NCBI RefSeq assembly: GCF_043945595.1
Contig: NZ_JBIFNP010000001.1
Span: forward strand, 496,001 to 560,000
From: Paenibacillus_S sp043945595
Lineage (GTDB): Bacteria; Bacillota; Bacilli; Paenibacillales; NBRC-103111
Direction: 5' to 3'
Length of the DNA stretch: 64,000 nucleotides
This document shows, one piece after another, positions 1-8,033 of this stretch (position 1 is its first letter; each line of letters opens with the position of its first letter). The translations under genes were made by a program, and so were the position numbers. The notes beneath the pieces are model-generated. The model was not told the origin of the DNA. It saw only the letters and a list, made by a program, of their open reading frames with translations, and did no database searches.

Positions 1-195
1 GGCGGCCTTCGCAGCTTCAACAAGCGTACTTCGGAGCTTCTTGTTTCCTTTTCTCGTCTTGCCGGACAATCGTTTTCGGGCGCTTTCGTTCTGACCCGGA
101 CACTGCCCTGCCCAAGAACATAAATGGGCGGCGGAAGGATACTGATCCTTATTGGAGCCAATTTCAGCTAGCACGACCTGTCCATAGCCGGTAGC
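1..195 (-). pseudogene. IS110-family transposase fragment (C-terminal domain)
   Basis: Reading the minus strand from about 195 down to the window edge gives a continuous frame containing LAEIGSNKDQYPSAAHL, then SWAGQCPG and SGKTRKGNKKLRS. This is the classic end of the Transposase_20 domain of IS110-family transposases (AEIG...F.SA..LASWAG..PG...SAGK...G...LR). IS110 enzymes are RuvC-like DEDD recombinases. Just upstream the frame runs into a TAA stop (around 213), and the expected preceding helix-hairpin-helix part is only weakly recognisable, so the copy is interrupted here. The other side continues outside the window. Its base composition is higher in GC than the sequence to its right, which suggests that the junction with the Tn7-like element lies close by. 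Confidence 0.7.
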
Positions 196-372
196 ATTTA
201 TCGTTAGAATGAGTTATCAACGAAGAGTTTAACTCAGGTGGCAGGTCACTTAAGTAGATATACAATCCATATTTTTGAATGAAAAAAAAGTTAAAGAGCA
301 AACTATACTAATTTTGTCGATCAAAGATTACCGAGGAAATTATTTATCTGCTCAATCATATATCTTGCTGTA

Positions 373-408
373 CTCTGTGAGATCTTGCCGCTCACAGAGC
401 TTTTTTTA
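373..408 (+). terminator. Intrinsic terminator
   Basis: A perfect 9-bp inverted repeat (CTCTGTGAG / CTCACAGAG) with a 9-nt loop is followed by C and seven T. No intact gene ends just upstream, so it may be left over from a deleted gene or may shield the following genes from outside transcription. Confidence 0.8.
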
Positions 409-487
409 TTTATATTTAGATTTATTTGTTTATTAATATCTAAAAAGGGATATAACTAATGATAGATTCTTAGAAGGGAGTTAAAAA

Positions 488-856
488 ATGATTAAAGAAC
501 GATTATTGATAGCTAGCCAAGCAAGAGTTACAGCTAAGGGGATTTATTTTAGAGGGCTTTATTATTCCTGCACGCGAGCATTACGCGAACAATGGTTCGA
601 GAAGGCAACGCATAAAAAGAGTTGGAAAATAACGATATATTATGAACCCGGACAATCAGAGGGCATATACATTTGGGATAGTGAGAGAGGATTTGAATTT
701 TGTAACCCGGTCATGCCTCAAAACACTTGGTCACATTATCAACTGCAACGTTATTATGAGTCACTTCAAAAGCTAAAATTGTTAAAGAAACAGAAGTTTG
801 TTAACAAGAAAAGACGAAATGTTTATAAAAAGAAGGACATTTTATGGAAGAGTTAA
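488..856 (+). CDS. TnsB-like C-terminal domain remnant (Mu transposase C family)
   Basis: The 122-residue product has the stretch GIYFRGLYYSCTRALREQWF, a lysine-rich beta segment, then YYEPGQSEGIYIWD and GFEFC. This pattern matches the C-terminal beta-barrel (Mu-transpos_C) of Tn7-type TnsB transposases, which lies after the DDE catalytic core. No catalytic core is present upstream. The sequence is unlike the C-terminus of the complete TnsB encoded at 3145-5226, so it comes from another Tn7-like lineage. A good ribosome-binding site (AGAAGGGAG, about 6 nt before the ATG) means it could still be translated. It overlaps the next gene by 13 nt. It may be dead wreckage or a domesticated DNA- or TnsC-binding fragment; I favour a remnant. 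Confidence 0.55.
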   Translation: MIKERLLIASQARVTAKGIYFRGLYYSCTRALREQWFEKATHKKSWKITIYYEPGQSEGIYIWDSERGFEFCNPVMPQNTWSHYQLQRYYESLQKLKLLKKQKFVNKKRRNVYKKKDILWKS

Positions 857-1083
857 TCGAGGAAATTGAGCAAATCATTACAATGTATAAACTGAATCTG
901 GAGAGACAAAAGAAGTATTACGATTACCCGTTTACCAATAACACGGCACATTACTACCAATTGATGATGATTCAAAAATCATTAGAGGCTTGGACATCCT
1001 GTTTAGAAAAACTCAAGAAATACAAAAAAGACCGGTGGGGCCGATCGAGCCGCGGAAAAGCAAGGAATTCGAAAAAAGAATAA
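844..1083 (+). CDS. Small charged helical protein, possible TnsB tail fragment
   Basis: A 79-residue product, rich in Glu, Lys and Tyr, starting EELIEEIEQIITMYKLNLER. It begins with ATG inside the end of the preceding gene, with AAGGA 6 nt upstream, which would allow translational coupling. TnsB proteins carry a basic, helical C-terminal tail after the beta-barrel that contacts the TnsC regulator. The position and character of this product fit a frame-shifted continuation of the same TnsB remnant. I recognise no domain, and it could equally be an independent small gene. Confidence 0.4.
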   Translation: MEELIEEIEQIITMYKLNLERQKKYYDYPFTNNTAHYYQLMMIQKSLEAWTSCLEKLKKYKKDRWGRSSRGKARNSKKE

Positions 1084-1223
1084 AACTCGAAAAGGAAGGT
1101 GTCCCCGGATTTATTACCCCGAGAACAATTGAAGAGATGTTAGTCTATATGAAGCAACTTGAAAGTAGAATTGAACAAGTTGAAGGGGAACTCTTAAGTT
1201 GCCAGAGAGTACAGCTTCATTAA
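990..1223 (+). CDS. Small coiled-coil protein, possible end of the TnsB-like remnant
   Basis: A 77-residue product beginning at a TTG codon, overlapping the previous gene by 94 nt in another frame. It contains a proline-rich linker (RPVGPIEPRKSKEF), a Glu/Lys helix, the motif GVPGFITP and a final heptad-like helix (MLVYMKQLESRIEQVEGELL). Such a long overlap of two real genes is unusual. A more economical reading is that 488-1223 was once one frame, now broken by two frameshifts. It ends 4 nt before the convergent XRE repressor gene. No domain is recognised. Confidence 0.35.
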   Translation: MDILFRKTQEIQKRPVGPIEPRKSKEFEKRIKLEKEGVPGFITPRTIEEMLVYMKQLESRIEQVEGELLSCQRVQLH

Positions 1224-1226
1224 TTC

Positions 1227-1745
1227 TCATCTAAAAATTTCTCCGTTATTAGCCATAAAAAATTTAACATCAAGTTCATCCTCTACCTTGTGTAAAACTT
1301 TTTGATTAATCTCTCTAATTTTTGCGATTGTACTTGTTATTAGCATCACGAGGAGCTCTCTCTCGTCGCGGGTTAATTCGTTATTTTGTAATGTGATCCC
1401 ATATGCTGAATTTAATAATTTAACTATGTCAAAAGAGACATACTCATCAGGAACTTGTGAAAAGAATTTGTTTGTTTGATCTTTATTATCTTCCCCGAGG
1501 ACATTCAGCCTTGTAGCCATGTCTAGTTGATCGCTGAAAATATCATCCACTCTTCCATGGAGGTAATCGGTTGAGGTATTAAAAACTTTTGCCAACTTTG
1601 CAACATGTTCATTGTCAGGAGAACTATAACCACGTTCCCAATTTGAAATAACTTGGGATGATACACCAATGAAATTGGCCAACTCCATTTGTTTCCACTT
1701 TTTGTTTGTACGTAAGATACGAATACGTTCACCCATTGTAGACAT
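1227..1745 (-). CDS. XRE-family transcriptional repressor
   Basis: Residues about 1-65 form a Cro/CI-type helix-turn-helix: ERIRILRTNKKWKQMELANF, then SSQVISNWERGYSSPDNE and LAKVFNTSTDYLHG. This is the signature of the many XRE repressors in Bacillota elements. The remaining hundred or so residues are helical and probably mediate oligomerisation; no peptidase or RecA-cleavage motif is seen. I chose the second ATG, at 1745, because GGGGG lies about 7 nt before it; an in-frame ATG also exists at 1760. The gene is divergent from the Zn-ribbon/tnsA operon, with about 320 bp between them, so it is well placed to regulate that promoter and itself. Regulation of transposition is inference. Confidence 0.85.
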   Translation of the reverse strand: MSTMGERIRILRTNKKWKQMELANFIGVSSQVISNWERGYSSPDNEHVAKLAKVFNTSTDYLHGRVDDIFSDQLDMATRLNVLGEDNKDQTNKFFSQVPDEYVSFDIVKLLNSAYGITLQNNELTRDERELLVMLITSTIAKIREINQKVLHKVEDELDVKFFMANNGEIFR

Positions 1746-2068
1746 GCTTAAAGCCCCCATAAAGAAAACTTGGATCGTATTAAGAAGTATTCATAGAACT
1801 GAATATAAAACTGAACACTTTTGTATTGCAAAATAAGTATAGCATAAAGTAACGAATTTGTAGAGTTTCTTGTTGACAAACAATGATATGGTTAATAATA
1901 TAATAAAAAGATGCGTTAATTAAATTAATTAATAACGACTTAATTTATTTTATGATGAAGTTTTATTATTGACCGCGAGCGTCGTACTCGATGTACTCGT
2001 AGTTTCAAGTATGACCAACCATGACTTTCAACATCAAAATATTTATTTTAATAAGAGGGAAATCAAAA
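1746..2068. other. Divergent control region between the XRE gene and the tns operon
   Basis: About 320 bp of very AT-rich DNA with no gene. It contains a TTGACA hexamer at about 1873 that could serve as a -35 element for the rightward operon, AT-rich tracts with ATTAATTAAATTAATTAAT-like repetition around 1916-1935, and a GC-richer palindromic stretch around 1976-2000 (GTCGTACTCGATGTACTCG). These are candidate operators for the XRE protein. Transposase-binding sites could also lie here, but I could not define a repeated unit. Confidence 0.35.
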
Positions 2069-2341
2069 ATGGGAAATCGGAATGAAAAAAACAAAATTAT
2101 TGGTAGTTTTATTCTTAAGGAGAATATTTGTCCCATTTGCGGCGGTCCAGTTTACATAGATGATGGTCACGGTGCAATGGAAATGCAAGAATATTGTGAA
2201 GTAGATCGTAATCATTATCGCTTTTTCATGAATCTGTTTGTTACTTCGATAGTTGTTAATGGAGAGAAATTCGAAGATTCACAAGAAGGATATAATGCAG
2301 CATGCAAGTACATAGAAAACATAATTACGAAAAGAAATTGA
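2069..2341 (+). CDS. Small zinc-ribbon-like protein upstream of tnsA
   Basis: A 90-residue product starting at the ATG preceded by AGAGGGA (about 8 nt upstream). It carries a CPICGG knuckle (residues ~21-26) and a later cysteine and histidines (EYCEVDRNHY), which could complete a zinc site, plus a helical C-terminus. No family is recognised. It lies in the same direction 37 nt upstream of tnsA, so it is probably co-transcribed with the transposition genes. It could be a small DNA-binding regulator of the element, but nothing in the sequence proves this. Confidence 0.6.
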   Translation: MGNRNEKNKIIGSFILKENICPICGGPVYIDDGHGAMEMQEYCEVDRNHYRFFMNLFVTSIVVNGEKFEDSQEGYNAACKYIENIITKRN

Positions 2342-2378
2342 TCGGCTATATCAATTTGTGCTAAGGGGGGTTAGGAAA

Positions 2379-3173
2379 ATGGAACAGTCTCATTGGTCAG
2401 ATAAAACCTGGATTGAGGAGGACAAGCTATTCCAGCCTAAGCGCAGAGTAGACAATAAAATCAGTTGGCAAAGGCCTCACCTTATAGGTGGCTTTCGTAG
2501 TCGTAAAATGAAGAGAAGAGTTGAATATCACTCATTAAACGAATGCTTTTTTTATTATTACTTAGAACTGGATAAATCGACTATCCGATATTACGTTCAG
2601 CCGATTGAAGTTTCCATACCTGTAATATCAGCAGTTGAAAGCAACAAATCATGGAAACACGTTCCGGATGTATTAGTCTTCCGAAATGGTAGTAAACCTT
2701 TACTGTATCAGATCAAAGAATCCCCAGAAGATGTAGGAGGCAGTTTTAATCAGTGCAACAAGCGGTGCGAACTATTAGCTTCGAATCTGGGGTGGAATTA
2801 TGATGTGATTTATCCAAAAAACTTGCCTGATATAGTATTGAGAAATATTAATTATCTTCATGGAAATTTGCGTGAACGCAGACATTATACAGAAGATCTA
2901 ATTAATGATGTTTTATTTAAACTTCGTTTTGATCAACCAATCACTGTAGGTGAACTAGCAAGAAGCTTTTATCCTAAACACCATCCTAACGATGTCAAAC
3001 CACTCATTTATCATCTTATAGCTGTAGGTAAAATTGAAGTGAATGTTTTTGAAGAAGTCGGAAGCCACAGTCTAATTCGAATTTCTTCTGATACAAACGG
3101 TCACCCAATTGGTCGACTATTGTTTGGCGAAGGGAAGACAAAGTATGAAAATGAATCTGCGCTTAAACAGTGA
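2379..3173 (+). CDS. tnsA: TnsA endonuclease, Tn7-like transposition protein
   Basis: TnsA nicks the 5' ends of the transposon and together with TnsB makes Tn7 move by cut-and-paste. The 264-residue protein shows the PD-(D/E)xK nuclease core: E55 in HSLNECFF, D97 in VPDVLVF and Q-x-K113 in YQIKES, corresponding to the Glu/Asp/Lys triad of Tn7 TnsA. The C-terminal half (about 165-240) looks like the winged-helix TnsA C-domain that binds TnsC. I chose the ATG at 2379 because AAGGGGGG lies 9 nt upstream; a GTG at 2358 is in frame. The end overlaps tnsB by 29 nt, typical of coupled translation. All three catalytic residues are present, so the enzyme should be active. Confidence 0.93.
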   Translation: MEQSHWSDKTWIEEDKLFQPKRRVDNKISWQRPHLIGGFRSRKMKRRVEYHSLNECFFYYYLELDKSTIRYYVQPIEVSIPVISAVESNKSWKHVPDVLVFRNGSKPLLYQIKESPEDVGGSFNQCNKRCELLASNLGWNYDVIYPKNLPDIVLRNINYLHGNLRERRHYTEDLINDVLFKLRFDQPITVGELARSFYPKHHPNDVKPLIYHLIAVGKIEVNVFEEVGSHSLIRISSDTNGHPIGRLLFGEGKTKYENESALKQ

Positions 3174-5226
3174 AATTCAGTATTTAGGGCGAAATCATAA
3201 GATCGTCGCGTTAAAAGGTAGTACTGTCGTTTTGCAAAGGTCGGAAGGTGACCTTGAGACTTACGAATTTAAGTTGGAACAGATAATTTCGGATTCAAGC
3301 TTTTGCGGAGGGCATAAGGTAGGAAGGAAAGAGAAAAAAGGAAATTTTGAAATCCACCTTGATAAGCTCGATAAGGAAAAGCGGGATGAAGTTTCTTGGA
3401 AATATAATCTTATACTTCCTGTATTGCTTCTAGAAAAAATAAAAAATGGAGATGTAAAAGCATTAATTCAATTTAACGAGAGGTTCAATAAAGAATATAT
3501 AAACAAAAATGAAAAAATAAAAACCTTATCCCAGGAAGAACTGATAAAGAGAATTCTTAAGAAATTGAAGAAGAGTAATAAATCGGTTAGCCGTTCAACA
3601 TTTATGCGTTATCTAAACAAATATAGAAATTATCAAAAAACGGGGGTAACTGGGACAGCAAGCGGTAGTGAATGTTTTATAAGGGCAAACGATAAAGAGT
3701 ACATACAAAGAGCAGATACATACGCAATTGAAATATGCAGTCCTAGGAATCCAGATGAAGTTGTTGACATTATATATACGAAATATCCTGTGGAATATCA
3801 TTCAATAATAAAAAGTGCTATCGAGAACAAATACTTATCCACTCGCAAGTTAAAGGTCAGTAAAATAGAAGAAATTTTAGAAACCGAGTGCAGTAAAGCT
3901 GGACTTAAAAAGATACCGTATATAACTGTTCGATCGCTGATCAAGCAGCTAAGTGAAAGAACGGTTTCCATTTTTAGACACGGCAGAAAAGGTATGGAGG
4001 CGTATATGCCAACTGAACGGGGATATTCAGAAAAAGCTGCTTTATACCCACTCCATATTGTTCAAATTGATCATACTAAACTAGATATAATCGCTGCATC
4101 TGAGGTAACAGGTCAGCCGATAGATAGGCCTTTTATAACATTGGGAATTGATGTTTTTAGCCGGTCAATATGGTGTATGCATCTCTCATTTGATGACCCC
4201 TCCTCAGCAAAGGTAAGAAAGGCTATTATACAGGGACTATTTTGTAAAAGATCAAAAGAACGTTACAAAACAACTAATGAGTGGCCAATTTTTGGAGTTC
4301 CATCAGTTATATATCTAGATAATGGATCTGATTTTACTAGTGAGCATGTCAAGAAGATGATTGACGAGACTTTGGAATCCGAAGTCAGATATCGTCCTAG
4401 AAAAACCCCTCATTATGGTGGGGTTATCGAGAGGCTTATGGGTTCTATAAATAATGTGCTAAGCGAATTACCGGGTTACACAGGATCAAATATTATGGAT
4501 AAGGGTGATAGGGATCCCTCGAGCGAAGCATGCTTAACGTTAAAACAAATCGAACAATTTATTATCAAATGGATAGTCGATGTTTATCATTTTAAGGAAC
4601 ATAAGGGTTTACCACTTGAATGTAACGTTCCTGTCTTACGTTATCAAACAGGATGCGAGGAACATGGCAATCCGGATTTCTTCCCTCCAGAGGATGAGGA
4701 GATTATATCTCTTTCTTTGCTTCCTACTTCAAGGCATCCTTACACTAGATTTGGAATTACAAAGGATCATATACAATATAAGGCCGATATTCTTTCCCAC
4801 CTAATAGGTAAACGAGAGACTCAATACAATATTAAGTATGACGACGATGATCTTACCTATATTTACTTTCAGTTACCTGGTACAGGGGAATATGTGACCG
4901 TTCCGGCAGTGTACCCATCTGCAGGTGTGCTTGAAGGTCTAAATCGGTACGAATGGAACAAGGTTAAGAATGATTTAAGAGCAAAAGGTTTATTATCCAG
5001 AAAAAATAAAATGACGGATGCATTGGTGGAGCAGGGACGTAAAGAATTGCGTGAAATGGTTGAAAAAACATATACCCAGAAGAAAACATCTAGAAAAATG
5101 AGTGAAAAGATAGGCTTTGATTTTTCTACAGTTGCTGGCAGTTCGCAGTCTCAACAGAGCACATCGGAAAAATCAATTAAAAGCTTATTGCAAGTTGCGA
5201 AACAAAAATATTCACAAAGGAGATAA
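3145..5226 (+). CDS. tnsB: TnsB DDE transposase, Tn7-like
   Basis: TnsB binds the transposon ends and performs 3' cleavage and strand transfer. The 693-residue protein has N-terminal helix-turn-helix regions (about 130-290), an RNase H-like rve core and a Mu-transpos_C barrel (about 470-620). The catalytic triad is intact: D309 (HIVQIDHTKLD), D392 (VIYLDNGSDF) and E429 (YGGVIERLMG), with the expected 36-residue gap between the last two. The tail is basic (KKTSRKMSEKIG...KQKYSQRR), as expected for the part that touches the ATPase partner. The start at 3145 is preceded by GAAGGGA and lies inside the tnsA end. A 4-nt gap leads to tnsC. Confidence 0.95.
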   Translation: MKMNLRLNSEIQYLGRNHKIVALKGSTVVLQRSEGDLETYEFKLEQIISDSSFCGGHKVGRKEKKGNFEIHLDKLDKEKRDEVSWKYNLILPVLLLEKIKNGDVKALIQFNERFNKEYINKNEKIKTLSQEELIKRILKKLKKSNKSVSRSTFMRYLNKYRNYQKTGVTGTASGSECFIRANDKEYIQRADTYAIEICSPRNPDEVVDIIYTKYPVEYHSIIKSAIENKYLSTRKLKVSKIEEILETECSKAGLKKIPYITVRSLIKQLSERTVSIFRHGRKGMEAYMPTERGYSEKAALYPLHIVQIDHTKLDIIAASEVTGQPIDRPFITLGIDVFSRSIWCMHLSFDDPSSAKVRKAIIQGLFCKRSKERYKTTNEWPIFGVPSVIYLDNGSDFTSEHVKKMIDETLESEVRYRPRKTPHYGGVIERLMGSINNVLSELPGYTGSNIMDKGDRDPSSEACLTLKQIEQFIIKWIVDVYHFKEHKGLPLECNVPVLRYQTGCEEHGNPDFFPPEDEEIISLSLLPTSRHPYTRFGITKDHIQYKADILSHLIGKRETQYNIKYDDDDLTYIYFQLPGTGEYVTVPAVYPSAGVLEGLNRYEWNKVKNDLRAKGLLSRKNKMTDALVEQGRKELREMVEKTYTQKKTSRKMSEKIGFDFSTVAGSSQSQQSTSEKSIKSLLQVAKQKYSQRR

Positions 5227-5230
5227 TTAA

Positions 5231-6166
5231 ATGACAATCCAGCTGGAGATCGCGAACCGGGTAGCAAATTTAAACATAACGCATCCGAAAATAACAAAAA
5301 TATGGTCATTTCTTGACTCAATTCGAACGCAAAATAAATACAAGTTGGGATCCTCTAAGTCAGGGAAAAGGCATATTTCAGTAATCGGTCCATCAGGTGT
5401 GGGAAAAAGCCAGATGGGATTGCGATACGCAGAGAATAATCCGGGACACACTGAATTAAGTGAAGATGGTTTAGAGGAGGTGGACATTAGGCCTGTGGTT
5501 TATTTAGAATTGCCTGACCCATTCACAATAAAAGAATTATATCAGAACATATCTATTGCTCTTGGATTCCCTGAGATACCGAAGCGAATTACAATAGGAG
5601 AAGCTCAGCGACAGACATTTACCTTATTAAAAAAGCAAAAAGTTGAGGTACTTATATTAGACGAGCTTGATTATATATTAACGTCAAATGTACCCTATAA
5701 AGCCGCAATGAATGCCATTAAAAAAATAGCCAACAAGGCAAATATAACATTGGTATTAATGGGGACACCAGAAGTAGAATCTACTCTTATAAAAATTAAT
5801 TTTCAAAACTTTCGAAGATACCCCAAATATTATATGCGTCGATTCGATAAATGTGATGAAGAGTGGTGCAACCTATTGAAGGCTATAGATGAACAAATTG
5901 CTCTCCCTGAAAAACTAGGATTAGGGGAGGTTGAAACCGGCCTCCCAGAATTGTTGTTTGGTATGAGTAAGGGGTTGCTCGGAATTTTGATACCTGTAAT
6001 ACAAGAATTCTTTTCTTTGTTGGGACTGTTCGAAAAGGATTTCAGAGATGTTTCAAAATTGCAGTTTAATGAAGAGAGCATTGATAAATTACTCGAAGCC
6101 TATGAAAATATTAATGGTGATCTAACCGAGGAGGAAATGGAAACAATGCTCCAAAAAGGGTATTGA
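5231..6166 (+). CDS. tnsC: TnsC/TniB-type AAA+ regulator of transposition
   Basis: TnsC forms ATP-dependent filaments on target DNA and links the target selector (TniQ/TnsD) to the TnsA-TnsB transposase. The 311-residue protein has Walker A GPSGVGKS (53-60), Walker B LILDELD (141-147) and a sensor segment around VLMGTPE (about 177-183). The N-terminal HPKITKIWSFLD resembles the start of TniB proteins. At 311 residues it is much shorter than E. coli TnsC (about 555) and close to TniB and CAST-type TnsC, lacking the long terminal extensions that bind TnsD and TnsA in Tn7. That makes its pairing with a separate TnsA notable. It starts at ATG with AAGGAG upstream, and a 77-nt gap follows before tniQ. 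Confidence 0.92.
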   Translation: MTIQLEIANRVANLNITHPKITKIWSFLDSIRTQNKYKLGSSKSGKRHISVIGPSGVGKSQMGLRYAENNPGHTELSEDGLEEVDIRPVVYLELPDPFTIKELYQNISIALGFPEIPKRITIGEAQRQTFTLLKKQKVEVLILDELDYILTSNVPYKAAMNAIKKIANKANITLVLMGTPEVESTLIKINFQNFRRYPKYYMRRFDKCDEEWCNLLKAIDEQIALPEKLGLGEVETGLPELLFGMSKGLLGILIPVIQEFFSLLGLFEKDFRDVSKLQFNEESIDKLLEAYENINGDLTEEEMETMLQKGY

Positions 6167-6243
6167 TAGATATTCTTTTAGTTTAATAGGCTGTCTTTCA
6201 GTGAATAATGAATAATAAAATTCACTGGAAGGCGGTTCATTTT

Positions 6244-8019
6244 ATGAAAAGACGACTTGGCCATAATGAATCATTATTCAGTTATTTTATTAATTTATCA
6301 CACTCTTTTGGAACGGATGTTCTCGTTTTATTAGAAACAATGAAACTGAATGAAAAGTTTCGGTTGCATTCTGGTGATTTAAAAAGAATAGATTTTTATC
6401 CAATGAGCTTGTTAAATGCATCGAAAATTACTGCAATTACCGGATTAAGTTATGAAGAAGTGCATAGAAGTAGTTTTGCAAATGTTATAAGAACATTTAA
6501 CGAATCAGCAAAAGGTGAGAGCAGCCGAATACTAAATAAAATAATCAGAGACAAATTATCTTATTGTCCGGAATGTCTGAGGTCTTCGAAAACCTATCCT
6601 TTGTTATGGAAGATTGACACAATAGATACCTGTATCATACACAAGAATAAGTTAAACAACTGCTGTGGGCATTGCAAAGAAACAATTGCTTATCAAAGCA
6701 TTCGTGAAGTAAACCGCTGTCCTCATTGTAGTAATAGACTATCGGAGGTTATCGGGAGCAAAGAAGAGATCTCGGAAGTAGAAATGGAACAACAGGTATG
6801 GTTTACAGAAAACTGGGAGTATCTACTTAACTATACTGGAGAGAGCCTCACAAATTCAGAAACAGCCTTAAGACTACTTTACATCTTGAATGAGTGCCAA
6901 AGTTACTTTAATAGAAAGATTATCGTGGCAAAGCGCTCTCAAGGCTGCGTGGAGCATCTGCTCCAATGTGCACGAGGAACATTGCAAAAAAGAAGATCTG
7001 TGCATCTCTCAAATTTATTATTTACACTATATAAAATGAAGACGCATGTTAAAGATTTTCTGGTACTTTCTGTTCCACAGGAGTTTGTAGATTCACTTCA
7101 CGAGAAGAGCATTGGACATTTAGCGAAAATGACAGCTTGTGAAGCGCCGTGGTGTGAAAAGTATGGAGAAGTTGGTGAATTAGTACCTACGGGCGTTCTA
7201 AATACAACGAAAAGCGGAGAGCATCTATCGTATTATATGGTTTGTAAGTCATGCGGATGTGAATATGCCTTTAATGAGGGAAAGAAACTTGTTGAGAGAG
7301 GTTATTTTATCAATGCCTATAAAATACTGAAAACCAGAGACATTACAAGACTTACATGGCCGGAGAAGGAAAAAATATTTGGACTTAAACGAGACCGTAT
7401 CCGTCGTGTAATGGCATATTTTCATAACCAAAATGTGATAGTAAATGATATTCATAAGGGGAAAATTGATGCGGTGTTACTGGAACGATTTATACGAGCC
7501 TTCTCTGAAGGAGTGAGCTTAGAAGAGGTACGATACTGGAGAGAATGGCAAAATTACGAACAGTTTTTGTTGCATCGATATCATTCTTCGGTCATTAAAG
7601 CCTCAGTTGAGTCCTCAGGAAGGCAAAAAATTAATGCTACTGATTCCTTCTACAAGAAACGGATTGAAAGCACTTGTAAGAAGTTAATAAAGGAAAACAT
7701 TACTATTAACCTTCCAAATGTTGCATTAGCCGCGGGCACCTCTGCTACAACAATCAGGAACAAGCAATGCTCTGAATTGGTGGGGATTTATAGAAAAAGG
7801 CAAGTTAAAGCAATGCGTCAAAATAGGATTAGATTAATGGAAGAGGAAATAGATGCTTACTTTGCCGCTCATTCTGACGAAAGAATATATACACAGAAAC
7901 TTTATGCAGCTACTAGTGTTGATTATCTATATCTTAAACGTTACGCGCCCTGGTTACTTGAAAAAATCGAACAAATGAAATTAGAACATAATAAAGAAAT
8001 ATTTGCAGTAGCATCATAA
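6244..8019 (+). CDS. TniQ/TnsD-family target-selection protein 1
   Basis: TniQ-domain proteins (TnsD in Tn7) recognise a specific attachment site and recruit TnsC. The N-terminus (NESLFSYFINLSHSFG) is the conserved TniQ opening. Cysteines and a histidine form the zinc sites: C108-x2-C111, C130-x2-H133, C141-x2-C144 and C159-x2-C162. A further CEAPWC ... CKSCGC pair occurs near residues 300-335. The C-terminal half contains several helix-turn-helix-like repeats, as in TnsD, that would read DNA. The start at 6244 has GGAAGGCGG upstream; an ATG at 6208 is in frame. The length (591 residues) is that of a full TnsD rather than of the short TniQ of CRISPR-associated elements, so it probably binds DNA directly. 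Confidence 0.9.
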   Translation: MKRRLGHNESLFSYFINLSHSFGTDVLVLLETMKLNEKFRLHSGDLKRIDFYPMSLLNASKITAITGLSYEEVHRSSFANVIRTFNESAKGESSRILNKIIRDKLSYCPECLRSSKTYPLLWKIDTIDTCIIHKNKLNNCCGHCKETIAYQSIREVNRCPHCSNRLSEVIGSKEEISEVEMEQQVWFTENWEYLLNYTGESLTNSETALRLLYILNECQSYFNRKIIVAKRSQGCVEHLLQCARGTLQKRRSVHLSNLLFTLYKMKTHVKDFLVLSVPQEFVDSLHEKSIGHLAKMTACEAPWCEKYGEVGELVPTGVLNTTKSGEHLSYYMVCKSCGCEYAFNEGKKLVERGYFINAYKILKTRDITRLTWPEKEKIFGLKRDRIRRVMAYFHNQNVIVNDIHKGKIDAVLLERFIRAFSEGVSLEEVRYWREWQNYEQFLLHRYHSSVIKASVESSGRQKINATDSFYKKRIESTCKKLIKENITINLPNVALAAGTSATTIRNKQCSELVGIYRKRQVKAMRQNRIRLMEEEIDAYFAAHSDERIYTQKLYAATSVDYLYLKRYAPWLLEKIEQMKLEHNKEIFAVAS

Positions 8020-8033
8020 TTGGGGGAAGGCAT

